DNA of 51,228 nucleotides from a bacterium (GCA_017942035.1 JAGAVG010000013.1:1-51228), one strand, 5' to 3'. Counted from the stretch's first letter, positions 15,406 through 24,296 are shown. Notes: generated by a model from the sequence alone, not told the origin. Translations and numbers: made by a program.

Positions 15406-15480
15406 ATGAAAGAATTTTCAAAAGTTTTTAGTATGGTAAAAGTATGTAATAGCCGTTTCATAATAAAGGAATTAAGATGA
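15406..15480 (+). CDS. Possible 24-residue leader peptide
   Basis: A 24-codon frame starting MKEFSKVFSMVK after GGGTGGAAAT. Its TGA overlaps the ATG of the LuxR-type gene (ATGA). The overlap would couple translation of the two. It is too short to judge by composition; chance is a real alternative. Confidence 0.3.
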   Translation: MKEFSKVFSMVKVCNSRFIIKELR

Positions 15481-15686
15481 ATTTATCACCAAAGGAGAAA
15501 GAAGTTTTGACTTTGGTTGCCCGGGGCTACTCTGATAAAGAAATTGGTGTCAGCCTTAATTTAACCTATGGAACTGTCAGAACTTATGTCGACAGAAGTA
15601 TTTATAAGCTTAATGCCAGGAATCGTACAAACGCAGCTGTTATATATTCCCTAAAAAATTCAGAGATAATATTAGAATTTTTGTAA
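15477..15686 (+). CDS. Stand-alone LuxR-type HTH regulator
   Basis: 69 residues that are essentially one GerE/LuxR DNA-binding domain: LSPKEKEVLTLVARGYSDKE, then LNLTYGTVRTYVDRSIYKL with the recognition helix, and KLNARNRTNAAVIY. There is no receiver or ligand domain, so it resembles GerE rather than a response regulator. It is the first gene of the phage-like run and overlaps a possible leader peptide, so it is the obvious candidate to switch the cassette. AAAGGAATTAAG precedes the ATG. The amidase gene follows 15 bp after its stop. Confidence 0.85.
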   Translation: MNLSPKEKEVLTLVARGYSDKEIGVSLNLTYGTVRTYVDRSIYKLNARNRTNAAVIYSLKNSEIILEFL

Positions 15687-15701
15687 ATGAAAAGGAGAAT
15701 C

Positions 15702-16199
15702 ATGAAAAAAATTGTTATTCACTGGTCAGCAGGCGGATATTATCCGTCTGCATACGAAAAAGAATTTTACCATTTTCTGATTGATAAAGATGGTAAAATC
15801 TACAATGGGAAATTTGCTCCGGAAAACAATGAAGTTTGCAAAATGGGTAAATATGCCGCACACACAGGCGGCGGAAATACCGGAGCAATAGGAGTTTGCA
15901 TGTGCGCTATGGCAGGATTTAAAAATAAAAACAATGTTGGGAATTATCCTATAAAAAAAATTCAATTTGAAGCCTGTATGAAACTTTGCGCTGAGCTTTC
16001 AATCAAATACAAAATAGATATCACACCAAATACTGTATTTACACATTATGAATTCGGACGGAGAAACCCTTCTTCAACCAGTAAAGGGAAAATTGATATT
16101 ATCTTTATTCCGCCTTATCCCTGGGTAGGCGAAGAAGATGCAGGTAATTTTATCCGCTCAAAAATAAAATGGTATAAAAATAACATTACAAAAAAGTAA
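15702..16199 (+). CDS. N-acetylmuramoyl-L-alanine amidase, endolysin-like
   Basis: 165 residues of amidase type 2 (T7 lysozyme-like) fold. IHWSAG near the N-terminus gives the first zinc His, KYAAHTGGGNTGAIGV the central segment, and FTHYEFGRRNP the second His. The third ligand position, often Cys, seems to be Asp in KGKIDI. It cuts the amide bond between muramic acid and the stem peptide. I start at 15702 because the AAGGAG lies inside the longer frame that opens at 15687. Without a signal peptide it would need a holin or lysis to reach the wall. It fits a phage endolysin at the head of the cassette. Confidence 0.85.
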   Translation: MKKIVIHWSAGGYYPSAYEKEFYHFLIDKDGKIYNGKFAPENNEVCKMGKYAAHTGGGNTGAIGVCMCAMAGFKNKNNVGNYPIKKIQFEACMKLCAELSIKYKIDITPNTVFTHYEFGRRNPSSTSKGKIDIIFIPPYPWVGEEDAGNFIRSKIKWYKNNITKK

Positions 16200-16210
16200 A
16201 GGAGAGCTTT

Positions 16211-17734
16211 ATGGTTAGTGTATCTTATTACAATTTAGCAGGAGGAATTAATCAATCTCTTACTAAAACAGAATTAGGGTATGATACAAAAAAATTATTC
16301 TGGACTGATGCTAAAAATATTGAAATTTATAAAAACAGAGGAATTATAAAACAGGCAGGTAATGTAGAATTTCTAGATTTGAGTGATGACGGTGCAATTA
16401 CAGGGCTTGCTCAAATGTCTTCTGATGCAACATCAAAACTTGTTATAACAACAGAAACCGGTAACATCTATATCTATGATAAATCAACTCTAAAACTTAA
16501 TAAACTGACTAAAGTTTTGACAGGTAAACATCCACAGTTTGAAAAATTCCTCAATGGAATACTTATTATGACTGAGAGTGATGGATTAATTTTTATCAAA
16601 AACAATTCGACTTTTGATGTAATTGAATGCAATCTGAAAGATGATGATGGCAATCCTGTCATTAATGGAACAATTGCGGTTTTTGGAGGAAGAGTATGGG
16701 TTGCTTCTGAATCCAAAATTTATTACTCCGCATTAGGAACTTATAATGATTTTGAAACTGAAAATGATGCCGGTTATATAAAAGATTTTCACACAAACAC
16801 CGATAATATAACCGCTCTGAAAACTTACAAAAACTTTCTTGCTATTTACAAAAAACAAGCAATATATTTATTATCAGGAACAAATCAGGAAGATTTTTCA
16901 ATTAAGCCTTTTTGCAATATTGGCGCAAGTTCACCAAATTCTATTGTTAACGTTCAAAACAGACAATATTTCTTGAGCTCGGGGATTTTTCCACTTGAAG
17001 AAATCGGTGAACTTAATCAAATTCAACTGGGCTCTGATATTTCAACTAACATCAAATATGAATTTGATAAATTCGATACAACTCGTTTAAAATATTCTTT
17101 TGCACTGCATTTTGAAAAGAAAAGTCAGGTTTGGTACTATTTTCCTTACCTTGCAAATGAATATTACAGCACAATATGGATTAATGATTACGTAAATAAA
17201 TCCTGGTATAAAAGAATAATTCCGCAAAATCTAAAATGTGCCTGCATTTATGACAATGAAATCTATTTTGGAGATAACGACGGAATTATATATAAAGAAA
17301 ACAGCGGAAATACTTTTGCAGGAGAAGTCATTGATTTTATGTGGAAATCACCTTTTCTCGCTGTTACCAATCCCCATCATAAAAAACTTATAGACGAATT
17401 TTATTTTATTATCGATGATGAACAAGACAACAAATTCAAATTCTCTGTATATAAAGATTATGCCGGAGAACTCGCCGATGACGAAGAGGAGATATATTCT
17501 ATTCAGCCAGATTATTTAATGTGGTATGAAAACAGTTTTGGAGAAAATTCTCAATGCTGCTGGGGAAAAGATAACGAAGCAGGACCGTTATGGGCTATAA
17601 ATAGAGAAGCTCTCGAAAAGGCTGAAATTTCCGGCTCAAATTACTCAATTCAATTATGTATAGAAGGCAATGATATAACAGCTAACTGCGCAATTATAGG
17701 ACTTGAATTCAGAGAAATTTATAACGACGATTAA
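16211..17734 (+). CDS. Phage neck/DNA-stabilisation-like protein (P22 gp10-like)
   Basis: 507 residues, all-beta in appearance, with repeated blade-like segments (GLAQMSSDATSKLVITTETG, VFGGRVWVASESKIYYS, LKTYKNFLAIYKKQAIYLLSG). This is the pattern of phage proteins related to P22 gp10 that plug the portal after packaging, as I remember them; a tail-tube or fibre protein is the alternative. GGAGAG precedes the ATG. It lies eleven bases after the amidase and directly before the capsid gene, an unusual place because gp10 normally follows the coat gene. Confidence 0.55.
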   Translation: MVSVSYYNLAGGINQSLTKTELGYDTKKLFWTDAKNIEIYKNRGIIKQAGNVEFLDLSDDGAITGLAQMSSDATSKLVITTETGNIYIYDKSTLKLNKLTKVLTGKHPQFEKFLNGILIMTESDGLIFIKNNSTFDVIECNLKDDDGNPVINGTIAVFGGRVWVASESKIYYSALGTYNDFETENDAGYIKDFHTNTDNITALKTYKNFLAIYKKQAIYLLSGTNQEDFSIKPFCNIGASSPNSIVNVQNRQYFLSSGIFPLEEIGELNQIQLGSDISTNIKYEFDKFDTTRLKYSFALHFEKKSQVWYYFPYLANEYYSTIWINDYVNKSWYKRIIPQNLKCACIYDNEIYFGDNDGIIYKENSGNTFAGEVIDFMWKSPFLAVTNPHHKKLIDEFYFIIDDEQDNKFKFSVYKDYAGELADDEEEIYSIQPDYLMWYENSFGENSQCCWGKDNEAGPLWAINREALEKAEISGSNYSIQLCIEGNDITANCAIIGLEFREIYNDD

Positions 17735-17800
17735 CAAACACGCAACGCACTACTCAAATGTACAATAACAACAACTAAAAAAAAGAAAGGAAACCGAAAA

Positions 17801-18742
17801 ATGACAGAATCAAACGTTAAAAATTCTTACTCAGCGTTTATTCCTGAAGTATGGAGCGGGAAATTAAACTCAATGCTCGAAAAAGAATGCGTTATGCTTC
17901 AATGTGTAAACAGAAATTATGAAGGTGAAATTAAAAATCAAGGTGATAAAGTAAAAATTATCACACCTGCTGAAGTTACTGTTTCAACACTGGGAACATC
18001 ATCTATCTCTTATTCTGAACTTGAACCAACCTCTATGGATTTGGTTATTGACCAGAAAAAATTCTTTGCTTTCAAGATTAATGATGTTGCACAAGTTCAA
18101 TCTAATGCATCGATTATGGAAGCTCATCTTGCCAATGCTAAAAAAGCAATCGAAGAAGTTCAAGATGCATACTTGCTTGCTCAACACTCAAATGTTGCAT
18201 CCGCAAACATTGTAGGCTCTGAAAGCTCTCCTGTTACATTAAACAAAACTACAATTTATGAATATTTCGTAAAATTGGCACTTTGTTTAAAAAATTCAAA
18301 TGCAGTAAATTCTTCAACTCGTCCATGGGTTGTTATTAACCCGACGGTTGAATCTTACTTATTGCAAAGTACTGAATTTATTAACGCTCATAACGTTGCC
18401 GATGAAACACTTAGAAACGGTGCCATCGGAAGAATTGCAGGCATGGATGTTCTTGTAAGTACTAATCTTTCAGCAGTTGACGGCAAATATTATGTAATGG
18501 CCGGTACTAATGAAGCAATTACTTTCGCATCACAGCTTGCAAAAATTGAAAGCCTTAGAGACAAAGACAGCTTCTCTGATTTGGTAAGAGGTTTGTACTT
18601 ATATGGTGCTAAAACTGTTCAGCCGGCAGCACTTGCTAAAATGATTGTCAAAGCTGACACTCAGAGCACTCCTGCTCCGACTCAACCGACAACTCCTACC
18701 GGAGCTACAACTCAAACTCAACCAACTGAACCTACATCATAA
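17801..18742 (+). CDS. Major capsid protein, HK97 fold (P22 coat-like)
   Basis: 313 residues. FIPEVWSGKLNSMLEKECVM near residue 13, then RNYEGEIKNQGDKVKIITP and a middle helix KAIEEVQDAYLL, followed by STRPWVVINPTVESYLLQS, are the order seen in P22-like and related coat proteins. The final 25 residues are a Thr/Pro/Gln tail (TPAPTQPTTPTGATTQTQ), which may decorate the shell surface. A strong AAAGGAAA site precedes the ATG. Its abundance in particles could be tested directly. No separate decoration or protease gene is evident. Confidence 0.85.
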   Translation: MTESNVKNSYSAFIPEVWSGKLNSMLEKECVMLQCVNRNYEGEIKNQGDKVKIITPAEVTVSTLGTSSISYSELEPTSMDLVIDQKKFFAFKINDVAQVQSNASIMEAHLANAKKAIEEVQDAYLLAQHSNVASANIVGSESSPVTLNKTTIYEYFVKLALCLKNSNAVNSSTRPWVVINPTVESYLLQSTEFINAHNVADETLRNGAIGRIAGMDVLVSTNLSAVDGKYYVMAGTNEAITFASQLAKIESLRDKDSFSDLVRGLYLYGAKTVQPAALAKMIVKADTQSTPAPTQPTTPTGATTQTQPTEPTS

Positions 18743-18771
18743 TAAAAAATAATTCTAAGGTGATTTAATAA

Positions 18772-19017
18772 ATGATACTAGACAAAATAAAAGAACAAAT
18801 TAAAGAAAACGCGATTCTTGCGGTAGAAAAAGCTGAAAAAGAACTCGGCTCTAATAATGGTAAATTAAAAAAATCTCAAGCCGTTAATTTTATTATTTCA
18901 AAACTTCCGGTTTCGGATTTTTTAAAACCGATTGCAGGAGTTTTACTTTCAAAAATTATTGATGATACCGTTGAATTTGCTGTTTACTGTATGAATTTGT
19001 TACGTGAGGAAAAATAA
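18772..19017 (+). CDS. Small phage protein of unknown function
   Basis: 81 residues. The N-terminus is a charged helix (KIKEQIKENAILAVEKAEKE) followed by GSNNGKLKKSQAVNFIISKLP. The last 30 residues are amphipathic to hydrophobic (FLKPIAGVLLSKIIDDTVEF). The layout faintly recalls LL-H-type holins, but no clear transmembrane anchor is seen. It sits between capsid and scaffold-like genes, its stop adjoining the next ATG. Confidence 0.6.
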   Translation: MILDKIKEQIKENAILAVEKAEKELGSNNGKLKKSQAVNFIISKLPVSDFLKPIAGVLLSKIIDDTVEFAVYCMNLLREEK

Positions 19018-19653
19018 ATGGATTTTATACAGAATGATATACAACAATGCTTTTCACCTGATGCCGTAAGTCAAAATCCGCAGGCTCAGAATTCTCAAAC
19101 ATATAAAAATCCGGCACCCGACTTCGCTTCAGATGCAATAAAAAAACAAATGAGTGAAGAACTTGGACGGGATATTCAGGCAATTGATTCTCTTTTGCAA
19201 AAGGGTCTTATTGATTCTCAGCAAGGGCTAAATGTGCTTTGTAAAAGGGTTAATGAAGTACAACAAAAATACTTGCAGGGAAGTGTAGAACAAAAATATG
19301 ATCCCGCGCAGAATGAGTTTCTCAAAAAACCTGAATATAAATATGTTTTAGACTACTTGTCCAATACTAATGCTGATTTTAACGAAGGTGAAATTTCTCA
19401 AATAACTGATATTATCAAAAATATTGAGCAGCAAGCAATTGCCAAATATTTGCGAAGTGAAGATTATCAGAAACAGCTCACTGCTGAAAATACGTTAGCA
19501 AAACAAAAACTTAGCTATAATGCTAAAAAAGAAGGAACAGATTTTTCAGCTCCGATTTTTACAAGAGAAATGATCGGCAAAATGAGTAGTGCGGATTTTA
19601 TCAAAAATGAAAAAGCTATAATGGATCAATTAAAAAAAGGTCTAATTCGCTAA
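19018..19653 (+). CDS. Probable scaffolding protein
   Basis: 211 residues, rich in Gln, Lys and Glu and largely helical, with no Trp or Cys other than two early Cys. The N-terminus is disordered (NPQAQNSQTYKNPAPDF); helices run from about 40 to 170. The C-terminus FTREMIGKMSSADFIKNEK resembles endings of phage scaffold proteins. Scaffolds bind coat protein inside the prohead and leave or are digested. The start codon follows the TAA of the preceding gene directly. A terminator follows. Assignment rests on composition and position. Confidence 0.55.
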   Translation: MDFIQNDIQQCFSPDAVSQNPQAQNSQTYKNPAPDFASDAIKKQMSEELGRDIQAIDSLLQKGLIDSQQGLNVLCKRVNEVQQKYLQGSVEQKYDPAQNEFLKKPEYKYVLDYLSNTNADFNEGEISQITDIIKNIEQQAIAKYLRSEDYQKQLTAENTLAKQKLSYNAKKEGTDFSAPIFTREMIGKMSSADFIKNEKAIMDQLKKGLIR

Positions 19654-19667
19654 TTTGAAAAATCAAA

Positions 19668-19698
19668 AAAATCGGGCTGCTTCATGCAGCCTGATTTT
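19668..19698 (+). terminator. Terminator after the capsid/scaffold genes
   Basis: ATCGGGCTGC pairs with GCAGCCTGAT around TTCAT (one G-T pair) and is followed by TTTTTAT. It would divide the cassette into a capsid transcript and a packaging transcript or lower expression of the distal genes. Confidence 0.8.
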
Positions 19699-19722
19699 TA
19701 TACAAAGATTGAAAGGTTAATA

Positions 19723-20364
19723 ATGAATTATTTTGAACTAATAAACAAGTGTTTGACAGAATTAAATTACAAAAATGTTAATGTTTTCTCTGAACTTATC
19801 AAAAATGAACATACTAAAATAAAAAACATATTAAATACATTAAATGCAGAAATTTGTTTAAGCGAGAATTGGCCGTTTTTGATAAAAAAGGTTGAGACAC
19901 TGCTTCCCAGATGTCAGGGGACACTGGAAAATCCGGCAGACGGAAGAATTTTTGCACTAAAAATTGACGGCAAAACTTATAAATATATACCCGATTTTGA
20001 ATGTTTTTTTACAAATTCACAGTCCCCTGAAACTTATAGCACAATCAATAATACAATTTTACTTCCGCAATTTGAAAAAGATAAAATTGTCGAAATACAC
20101 TACTATTCAAAGGATTGTGTAAAATCTGCAGATGGTAATTTCAAAACCTATTTAGAATATACCGATGACGAAACAGTAATTCCGATGCCGTATGCTGAAC
20201 CTCTGCTTGTATATGGCTCTTGTATGAGGTTAAAAGGGAACCCGCAGCATATCAGATTTAATTTCTGGCTGAGCATGTACAATTCTGCTCTGGCAAATTT
20301 AAGAGCGCACTGCATTCCATCAGTTGATTATATTCCTGAAATAAAGATGGATAGGGGAAGATAA
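19723..20364 (+). CDS. Head-completion adaptor (P22 gp4-like)
   Basis: 213 residues from the ATG at 19723 (AAAGG nine bases before); the longer frame from 19684 overlaps the terminator. The pattern LSENWPFLIKKVETLLPRCQ, then KYIPDFECF, KIVEIHYYSKD, VIPMPYAEPLLVYGSCMRLK and a final WLSMYNSALANLRAH is that of phage adaptors that bind under the portal ring. It bridges portal and tail after packaging. It is followed by a palindromic repeat before the terminase gene. Confidence 0.6.
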   Translation: MNYFELINKCLTELNYKNVNVFSELIKNEHTKIKNILNTLNAEICLSENWPFLIKKVETLLPRCQGTLENPADGRIFALKIDGKTYKYIPDFECFFTNSQSPETYSTINNTILLPQFEKDKIVEIHYYSKDCVKSADGNFKTYLEYTDDETVIPMPYAEPLLVYGSCMRLKGNPQHIRFNFWLSMYNSALANLRAHCIPSVDYIPEIKMDRGR

Positions 20365-20384
20365 TAAGGCGTTAAGTTGACATA

Positions 20385-20530
20385 TCCCCCCTTGTTAAAG
20401 GGGGGAAGAGAAGGGGGGATTGTAATACAAAATTGCCAGAAAGAATCCCACCACCGCTAACGCGGTCCCCCTCCCTTTAACAAGGGAGGTTTAGGCTTGC
20501 TAACGCTCATACCTCTGCTCGGCGGACAAA
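20385..20530. repeat. C/G-tract palindromic repeat inside the phage cassette
   Basis: CCCCCCTTGTTAAAGGGGGG (20386-20405) and CCCTCCCTTTAACAAGGGAGG-type sequence (20469-20489) are each palindromic and also inverted copies of each other. Between them lies CACCGCTAACGCGGT. This is another widely seen intergenic repeat type. It fills most of the 305-base gap before terS; the AT-rich remainder (20575-20665) should carry a promoter. Confidence 0.75.
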
Positions 20531-20669
20531 AAAAACAGGAAGTTTTCATTCCCCCCTGTTAAGATTTACACTAGCCGAAATATAAATAGCATGACTATTA
20601 TACTATTTACACAATAAAAATTCAAATCTTAATCTATTTTAATATAGATTTCTTAACAATAGGTTATTT

Positions 20670-21104
20670 ATGAAAAATTTAACTAATCAGCAAAAAAAAT
20701 TTGTAAAAGAATATATAAAACATCTGGATTGTGAAAAAGCTTTGCAATACGCCGGTTATAAGCGGAAAGATTTCCAGGAATTTTCACAAAATCTTCTTTC
20801 CCGTCCGGAAATAGTTAACGAAATCCGAAGACAACTTGATAAGCAAATCCGAGCTTTAAAAGTTGAACGCGGATATGTTGTTCAAAAACTGCTTCAAATC
20901 GCAGAGTTTTCACTTCAAGAAGAAGATATTTTAGACAAAGACGGCAACATAACAGGAAAACGAAAACTTCGTGATACCGCGGCCGGTCTAAAAGCTCTTG
21001 ATGCTTTATGCAAATATATTGGTTTTACTTCAAATAAAAATGAAGATGGCACTAAAGATGCTAAAATTATCACTATTTCTAATCTTGATGACAGCAAAAT
21101 TTAA
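20670..21104 (+). CDS. Terminase small subunit
   Basis: 144 residues. LTNQQKKFVKEYIKHLDCEK and ALQYAGYK, then LLSRPEIVNEIRRQLD, match the Terminase_2 (small subunit) N-terminal HTH and dimer region. The C-terminus (KLRDTAAGLKALDALCKYIGF) is the usual closing helix. It recognises DNA for packaging and regulates the large subunit. The partner gene is 3.4 kb downstream, which is unusual because the two are normally adjacent. Confidence 0.85.
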   Translation: MKNLTNQQKKFVKEYIKHLDCEKALQYAGYKRKDFQEFSQNLLSRPEIVNEIRRQLDKQIRALKVERGYVVQKLLQIAEFSLQEEDILDKDGNITGKRKLRDTAAGLKALDALCKYIGFTSNKNEDGTKDAKIITISNLDDSKI

Positions 21105-21118
21105 GAAAGGTAATATTA

Positions 21119-21487
21119 ATGAAAGATCAAAAATTTAACAATAAAAGCGCTGAAGAATTACTTCTCAGCAACAAATCTCTTGATGATTTAATCAGGATAA
21201 AAATTCAGCAGGAGATAGACTCGATTGAAAAAAATCAAAAAAATACACAGGAAAAAACAATAATCAGAAATATTGCAAACGTTCCGCAAAATCTTATTTT
21301 TTCTAAAAAGTCATACTTTAAAGTTTTTAATAAAGCTAATAAAACAGAAAGTTACATAAACGGAATTCAAGCAGATGGACTTCTGGGACTTCAAAACCTT
21401 GTGCGAGAAAAATTTTTGCAGGGAAAATGCGACGTCTTTTCCTGCGAAAACGGATTTGTAAAATTTGACAGAACAGAGCTTGATTAA
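21119..21487 (+). CDS. Hypothetical phage protein
   Basis: 122 residues. The N-terminal half is a charged coiled coil (KSAEELLLSNKSLDDLIRIKIQQEIDSIEK region); the C-terminal half is mixed (KKSYFKVFNKANKTESYINGI, LVREKFLQGKCDVF). AAAGG precedes the ATG. It ends one base before the GNAT start, so it is co-translated. No family is recognised. Confidence 0.65.
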   Translation: MKDQKFNNKSAEELLLSNKSLDDLIRIKIQQEIDSIEKNQKNTQEKTIIRNIANVPQNLIFSKKSYFKVFNKANKTESYINGIQADGLLGLQNLVREKFLQGKCDVFSCENGFVKFDRTELD

Positions 21488-21488
21488 A

Positions 21489-22037
21489 ATGTGTGAATTT
21501 GTAAGTGTTTCCCCGAATAACTTTAATAAATATTTTTCTAATGTCGCCTTTTTATTTTTAAGATATATCCAATATCTCATAGATGACTTTCAAGACACAA
21601 AAAATACATATTCTTTTCTCTATAATTTCATCAAATCCCGTGCCCCTTTTTTCTGGGTAATTGTTGATAAATATTCAGGGGATTTTGCGGGATTTGTTTT
21701 TCTTGACAATTTCACCGGTAGCAGAGAAATTCTGCATAGTGCCGAAGTAACAGGATGTATTGAACGAAAATACTGGGGACAATTCAGCGCAAAATGCGCC
21801 GATGAATTTTTTAACTACTGCTTTAGTATTCTCAATTTAAATAAAATAAAGGCCCAAATTTACCCGCAAAACTTATATGTCCGCGGGATTTTGATAAAAA
21901 ACGGATTCTCAAAAGAAGGACTTTTAAAAGCTGAAACAATCCGAAAAGGGAAATTGCAAGATATAGAAGTTTACGGATTAACAAGAACAATTTGGAATGA
22001 TAAACATAACGTGAAAGGAAAAATCTATGAAAATTGA
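21489..22037 (+). CDS. GNAT-family N-acetyltransferase
   Basis: 182 residues from the ATG at 21489; the frame extends upstream to a TTG, but the ATG directly follows the previous stop. The core resembles RimJ/RimL-type GNAT: WVIVDKYSGDFAGFVFLD, VTGCIERKYWGQFSAKCADE, then LNKIKAQIYPQNLYVRGILI and KNGFSKEGLLKAE. It would transfer acetyl from acetyl-CoA to an amine; the substrate is unknown. GNAT genes are seen as phage accessory genes. The next ATG (portal) overlaps it by 11 bases. Confidence 0.8.
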   Translation: MCEFVSVSPNNFNKYFSNVAFLFLRYIQYLIDDFQDTKNTYSFLYNFIKSRAPFFWVIVDKYSGDFAGFVFLDNFTGSREILHSAEVTGCIERKYWGQFSAKCADEFFNYCFSILNLNKIKAQIYPQNLYVRGILIKNGFSKEGLLKAETIRKGKLQDIEVYGLTRTIWNDKHNVKGKIYEN

Positions 22038-23718
22038 ACAAGAAGATTTATCAATACAATTGAGTGAAGAAAATGAAAAATACCTTATAGGTGATTTAAT
22101 TAGTAGTTTTGATAGATATAACGACGATAGAAGCATACAGCTTACTGAAATTGAAGCGGTTAAAAATGCAGTGTATTCGCAGCAGCCTCTAAAAAACAAC
22201 TGGAATACAAAAATTGAGCTTCCGGATATATATGAACTTGCGCAAACTCTGAAATCACATCTGAGTGAAAATTTATTTTCGCATCCGGAGGCAATGTTTG
22301 ATATATCAGGAACTTCCCCTGATACACAATCTTGCGCTAACAAACAGAAATCAATGCTTATTGATGTATTTGAAAAGATGAATATTGAAAATGAAATCGA
22401 AAAAGTTATTGATTCAATTGTTATGACTGGAGAAACAACCCTTTTTGTCGGCTGGGAAACAAGGTTGAAACAAATTCGCCGTGCAAAAACTTTTCAGGAA
22501 GAATTGCTTAACCCGACCGCCAGCAAATTTATACTGGAAGAAAAAGTTGTCTATGACAATCCAAGAGTAAAATTTATTAAATCCCAAGATTTCGTTTTTG
22601 ACAAATCTTCAATTGACGAATGGGATAGCTGCGCAAAATTCTACAGAAGCTATCAAACAATAGATAGTATTGTTTCCGATAAAGCAAATAATATGCTTAC
22701 ACCAGACAAGTTAGAAACCCTGAAAGGAGTGGTGGCCTCAAAAAAACATAAATCCGAAGACGACAAAAGCACAAAAGGCAGCAAGCTGGAAATACTTGAA
22801 TACTGGGGAGATATAGAATTAAAAGACGGAACGCTTTTAAAAAACAGACTAATTGTACTTGCAGGAAGAAGAGAAATAATAAGATTTGAAGCAAACCCGT
22901 TTGTTATCAATCCGTTTATCCATGCAAATATTATAGAAAATCCGCATACAAAAAGAGGAATTTCTCCGTTAAAAGTTGCCCTCTCACTTAACGATATATC
23001 ATCAACAATATTAAACAAGCAGCTTGATGCCCTTGCTTTGATGATAAACCCGCCATATCTTGCACCTAAAGGATGTTTTAGGGGCGAGCAGGAAGTTAAA
23101 CCCGGAAAGATTATCGAATATGATTCAGCCCTTATGCCAAACGCGCCGATTCCTTTGAATTTTGATAAAGCAATGGTTGGCTGGGATTTCTTAACTTATT
23201 TCAAAAATAACATTGAAAGTGCGACCGGAATATTCAAAAATATGGCAGGAAACTTACAATCTGTTCAGAGAACTGCAACAGAACTGAATTACTCCGCAAC
23301 CGGTCAGGAAGCAAGATTGAATATGCTGCTTGACAGTATCAATAGAAAAATTATTATACCGATGGTTGAAAAAACAGCAGAAATACTTGCAAACTTCAAA
23401 TTTGGAAAAGAAACAGTCGCAATGCGCAGTAATGACGGAATATCTTTTGTAGAGATTGACGATAATGTAAGATGCGCGGATTATGTCTACAGATACGGCG
23501 ACAGAAAGGCAACCTTAACCCGAAAACTTATGATGAGAGAATTGTTTGAAATTATACAATCTTTCGCACAAGTTCCGGAAGTCGCCGAAAGAGTCGATTG
23601 GCTTGAATGTTTTAAATATGTTCTTGAACAGTACGGCATTGAAAATTCATCAAATTTCTTAAAAAACGAGTTGCCTGATTTGACAAATGCCGGAAACAAT
23701 GTTAATGTTATGCAATGA
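22027..23718 (+). CDS. Phage portal protein (podovirus type)
   Basis: 563 residues. WNTKIELPDIYELAQTLKSH and VMTGETTLFVGWETR near the N-terminus, VKFIKSQDFVFDKSS, the stem region RGISPLKVALSLNDISSTIL and a wing with TELNYSATGQEARLNMLLDS fit the head-tail connector portals of P22-like and related podoviruses. Twelve copies would form the DNA channel at one vertex and dock the terminase. AAAGGAAA precedes the ATG. It overlaps the GNAT gene upstream and, by ATGA, the secreted-protein gene downstream. Confidence 0.85.
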   Translation: MKIEQEDLSIQLSEENEKYLIGDLISSFDRYNDDRSIQLTEIEAVKNAVYSQQPLKNNWNTKIELPDIYELAQTLKSHLSENLFSHPEAMFDISGTSPDTQSCANKQKSMLIDVFEKMNIENEIEKVIDSIVMTGETTLFVGWETRLKQIRRAKTFQEELLNPTASKFILEEKVVYDNPRVKFIKSQDFVFDKSSIDEWDSCAKFYRSYQTIDSIVSDKANNMLTPDKLETLKGVVASKKHKSEDDKSTKGSKLEILEYWGDIELKDGTLLKNRLIVLAGRREIIRFEANPFVINPFIHANIIENPHTKRGISPLKVALSLNDISSTILNKQLDALALMINPPYLAPKGCFRGEQEVKPGKIIEYDSALMPNAPIPLNFDKAMVGWDFLTYFKNNIESATGIFKNMAGNLQSVQRTATELNYSATGQEARLNMLLDSINRKIIIPMVEKTAEILANFKFGKETVAMRSNDGISFVEIDDNVRCADYVYRYGDRKATLTRKLMMRELFEIIQSFAQVPEVAERVDWLECFKYVLEQYGIENSSNFLKNELPDLTNAGNNVNVMQ

Positions 23719-24185
23719 AAAAAGTGCTTATAATTTTTTTATTTTTAGCAAACCTTTTTACTATGGCAAAAGCTGAAACTTTTCCGGGTGAAGATTGGGG
23801 ATTTACAAAAGAAAAATACCCTATATATTATAGCTATCTTAACGATTATGCCAAAATGCTTTACGACAAATTTGACGGTAAACATGTTAGGGGTATAATT
23901 TGTGCCTCTTGGCTTTATACCATTAACAAAGATGGTACAATTTCAGACATCAAATTAGGTTTAAGAAGTCATTATTTATTTGAGCAAAAAATAAAAAAAA
24001 TAATATTAAAAACCCCACCGCCTAAATTTTATGAAGGTATGGAAATTGATAGTATAAAACTTGATACTTATTTTGGTGTCAATGACCGTGACGAAGGAAG
24101 TTTTTATAATATTTATTACAATCCACATCGAAAAGAATTTGATCTAGGTATTCACAAAGACTCACCCGTTAAAATTCCAAAATAG
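23715..24185 (+). CDS. Secreted protein with TonB C-terminal-like segment
   Basis: 156 residues. A clear signal peptide (KKVLIIFLFLANLFTMAKA) ends near residue 20. ASWLYTINKDGTISDIKLGL resembles the strand-turn of TonB/TolA C-terminal domains, but there is no TM anchor or proline arm, so it is not a TonB energy transducer. It overlaps the portal gene by four bases and would be made with structural proteins, yet it is exported, which suggests an accessory gene acting on the host envelope. Function unknown. Confidence 0.65.
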   Translation: MKKVLIIFLFLANLFTMAKAETFPGEDWGFTKEKYPIYYSYLNDYAKMLYDKFDGKHVRGIICASWLYTINKDGTISDIKLGLRSHYLFEQKIKKIILKTPPPKFYEGMEIDSIKLDTYFGVNDRDEGSFYNIYYNPHRKEFDLGIHKDSPVKIPK

Positions 24186-24234
24186 CAGAAAACGCAAAAA
24201 AGAGCTCAAAAATAAAAATACTAATATATAGCAT

Positions 24235-24266
24235 AAAACGGATTACAAAAAATTGTAATCCGTTTT
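24235..24266 (+). terminator. Terminator after the portal transcript
   Basis: AAAACGGATTACAA pairs perfectly with TTGTAATCCGTTTT over 14 bp around a short A-rich loop. It isolates the downstream terminase gene, which has its own promoter. Confidence 0.8.
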
Positions 24267-24296
24267 AGCAATGTAAAAAAGAAAGGATTAATTCAA

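Noticed and set aside
20385-20530. Possible CRISPR or repeat array
   Set aside because: Only two inverted copies of one palindrome and no regular spacers; it is an intergenic repeat. No CRISPR array was seen anywhere in the window.
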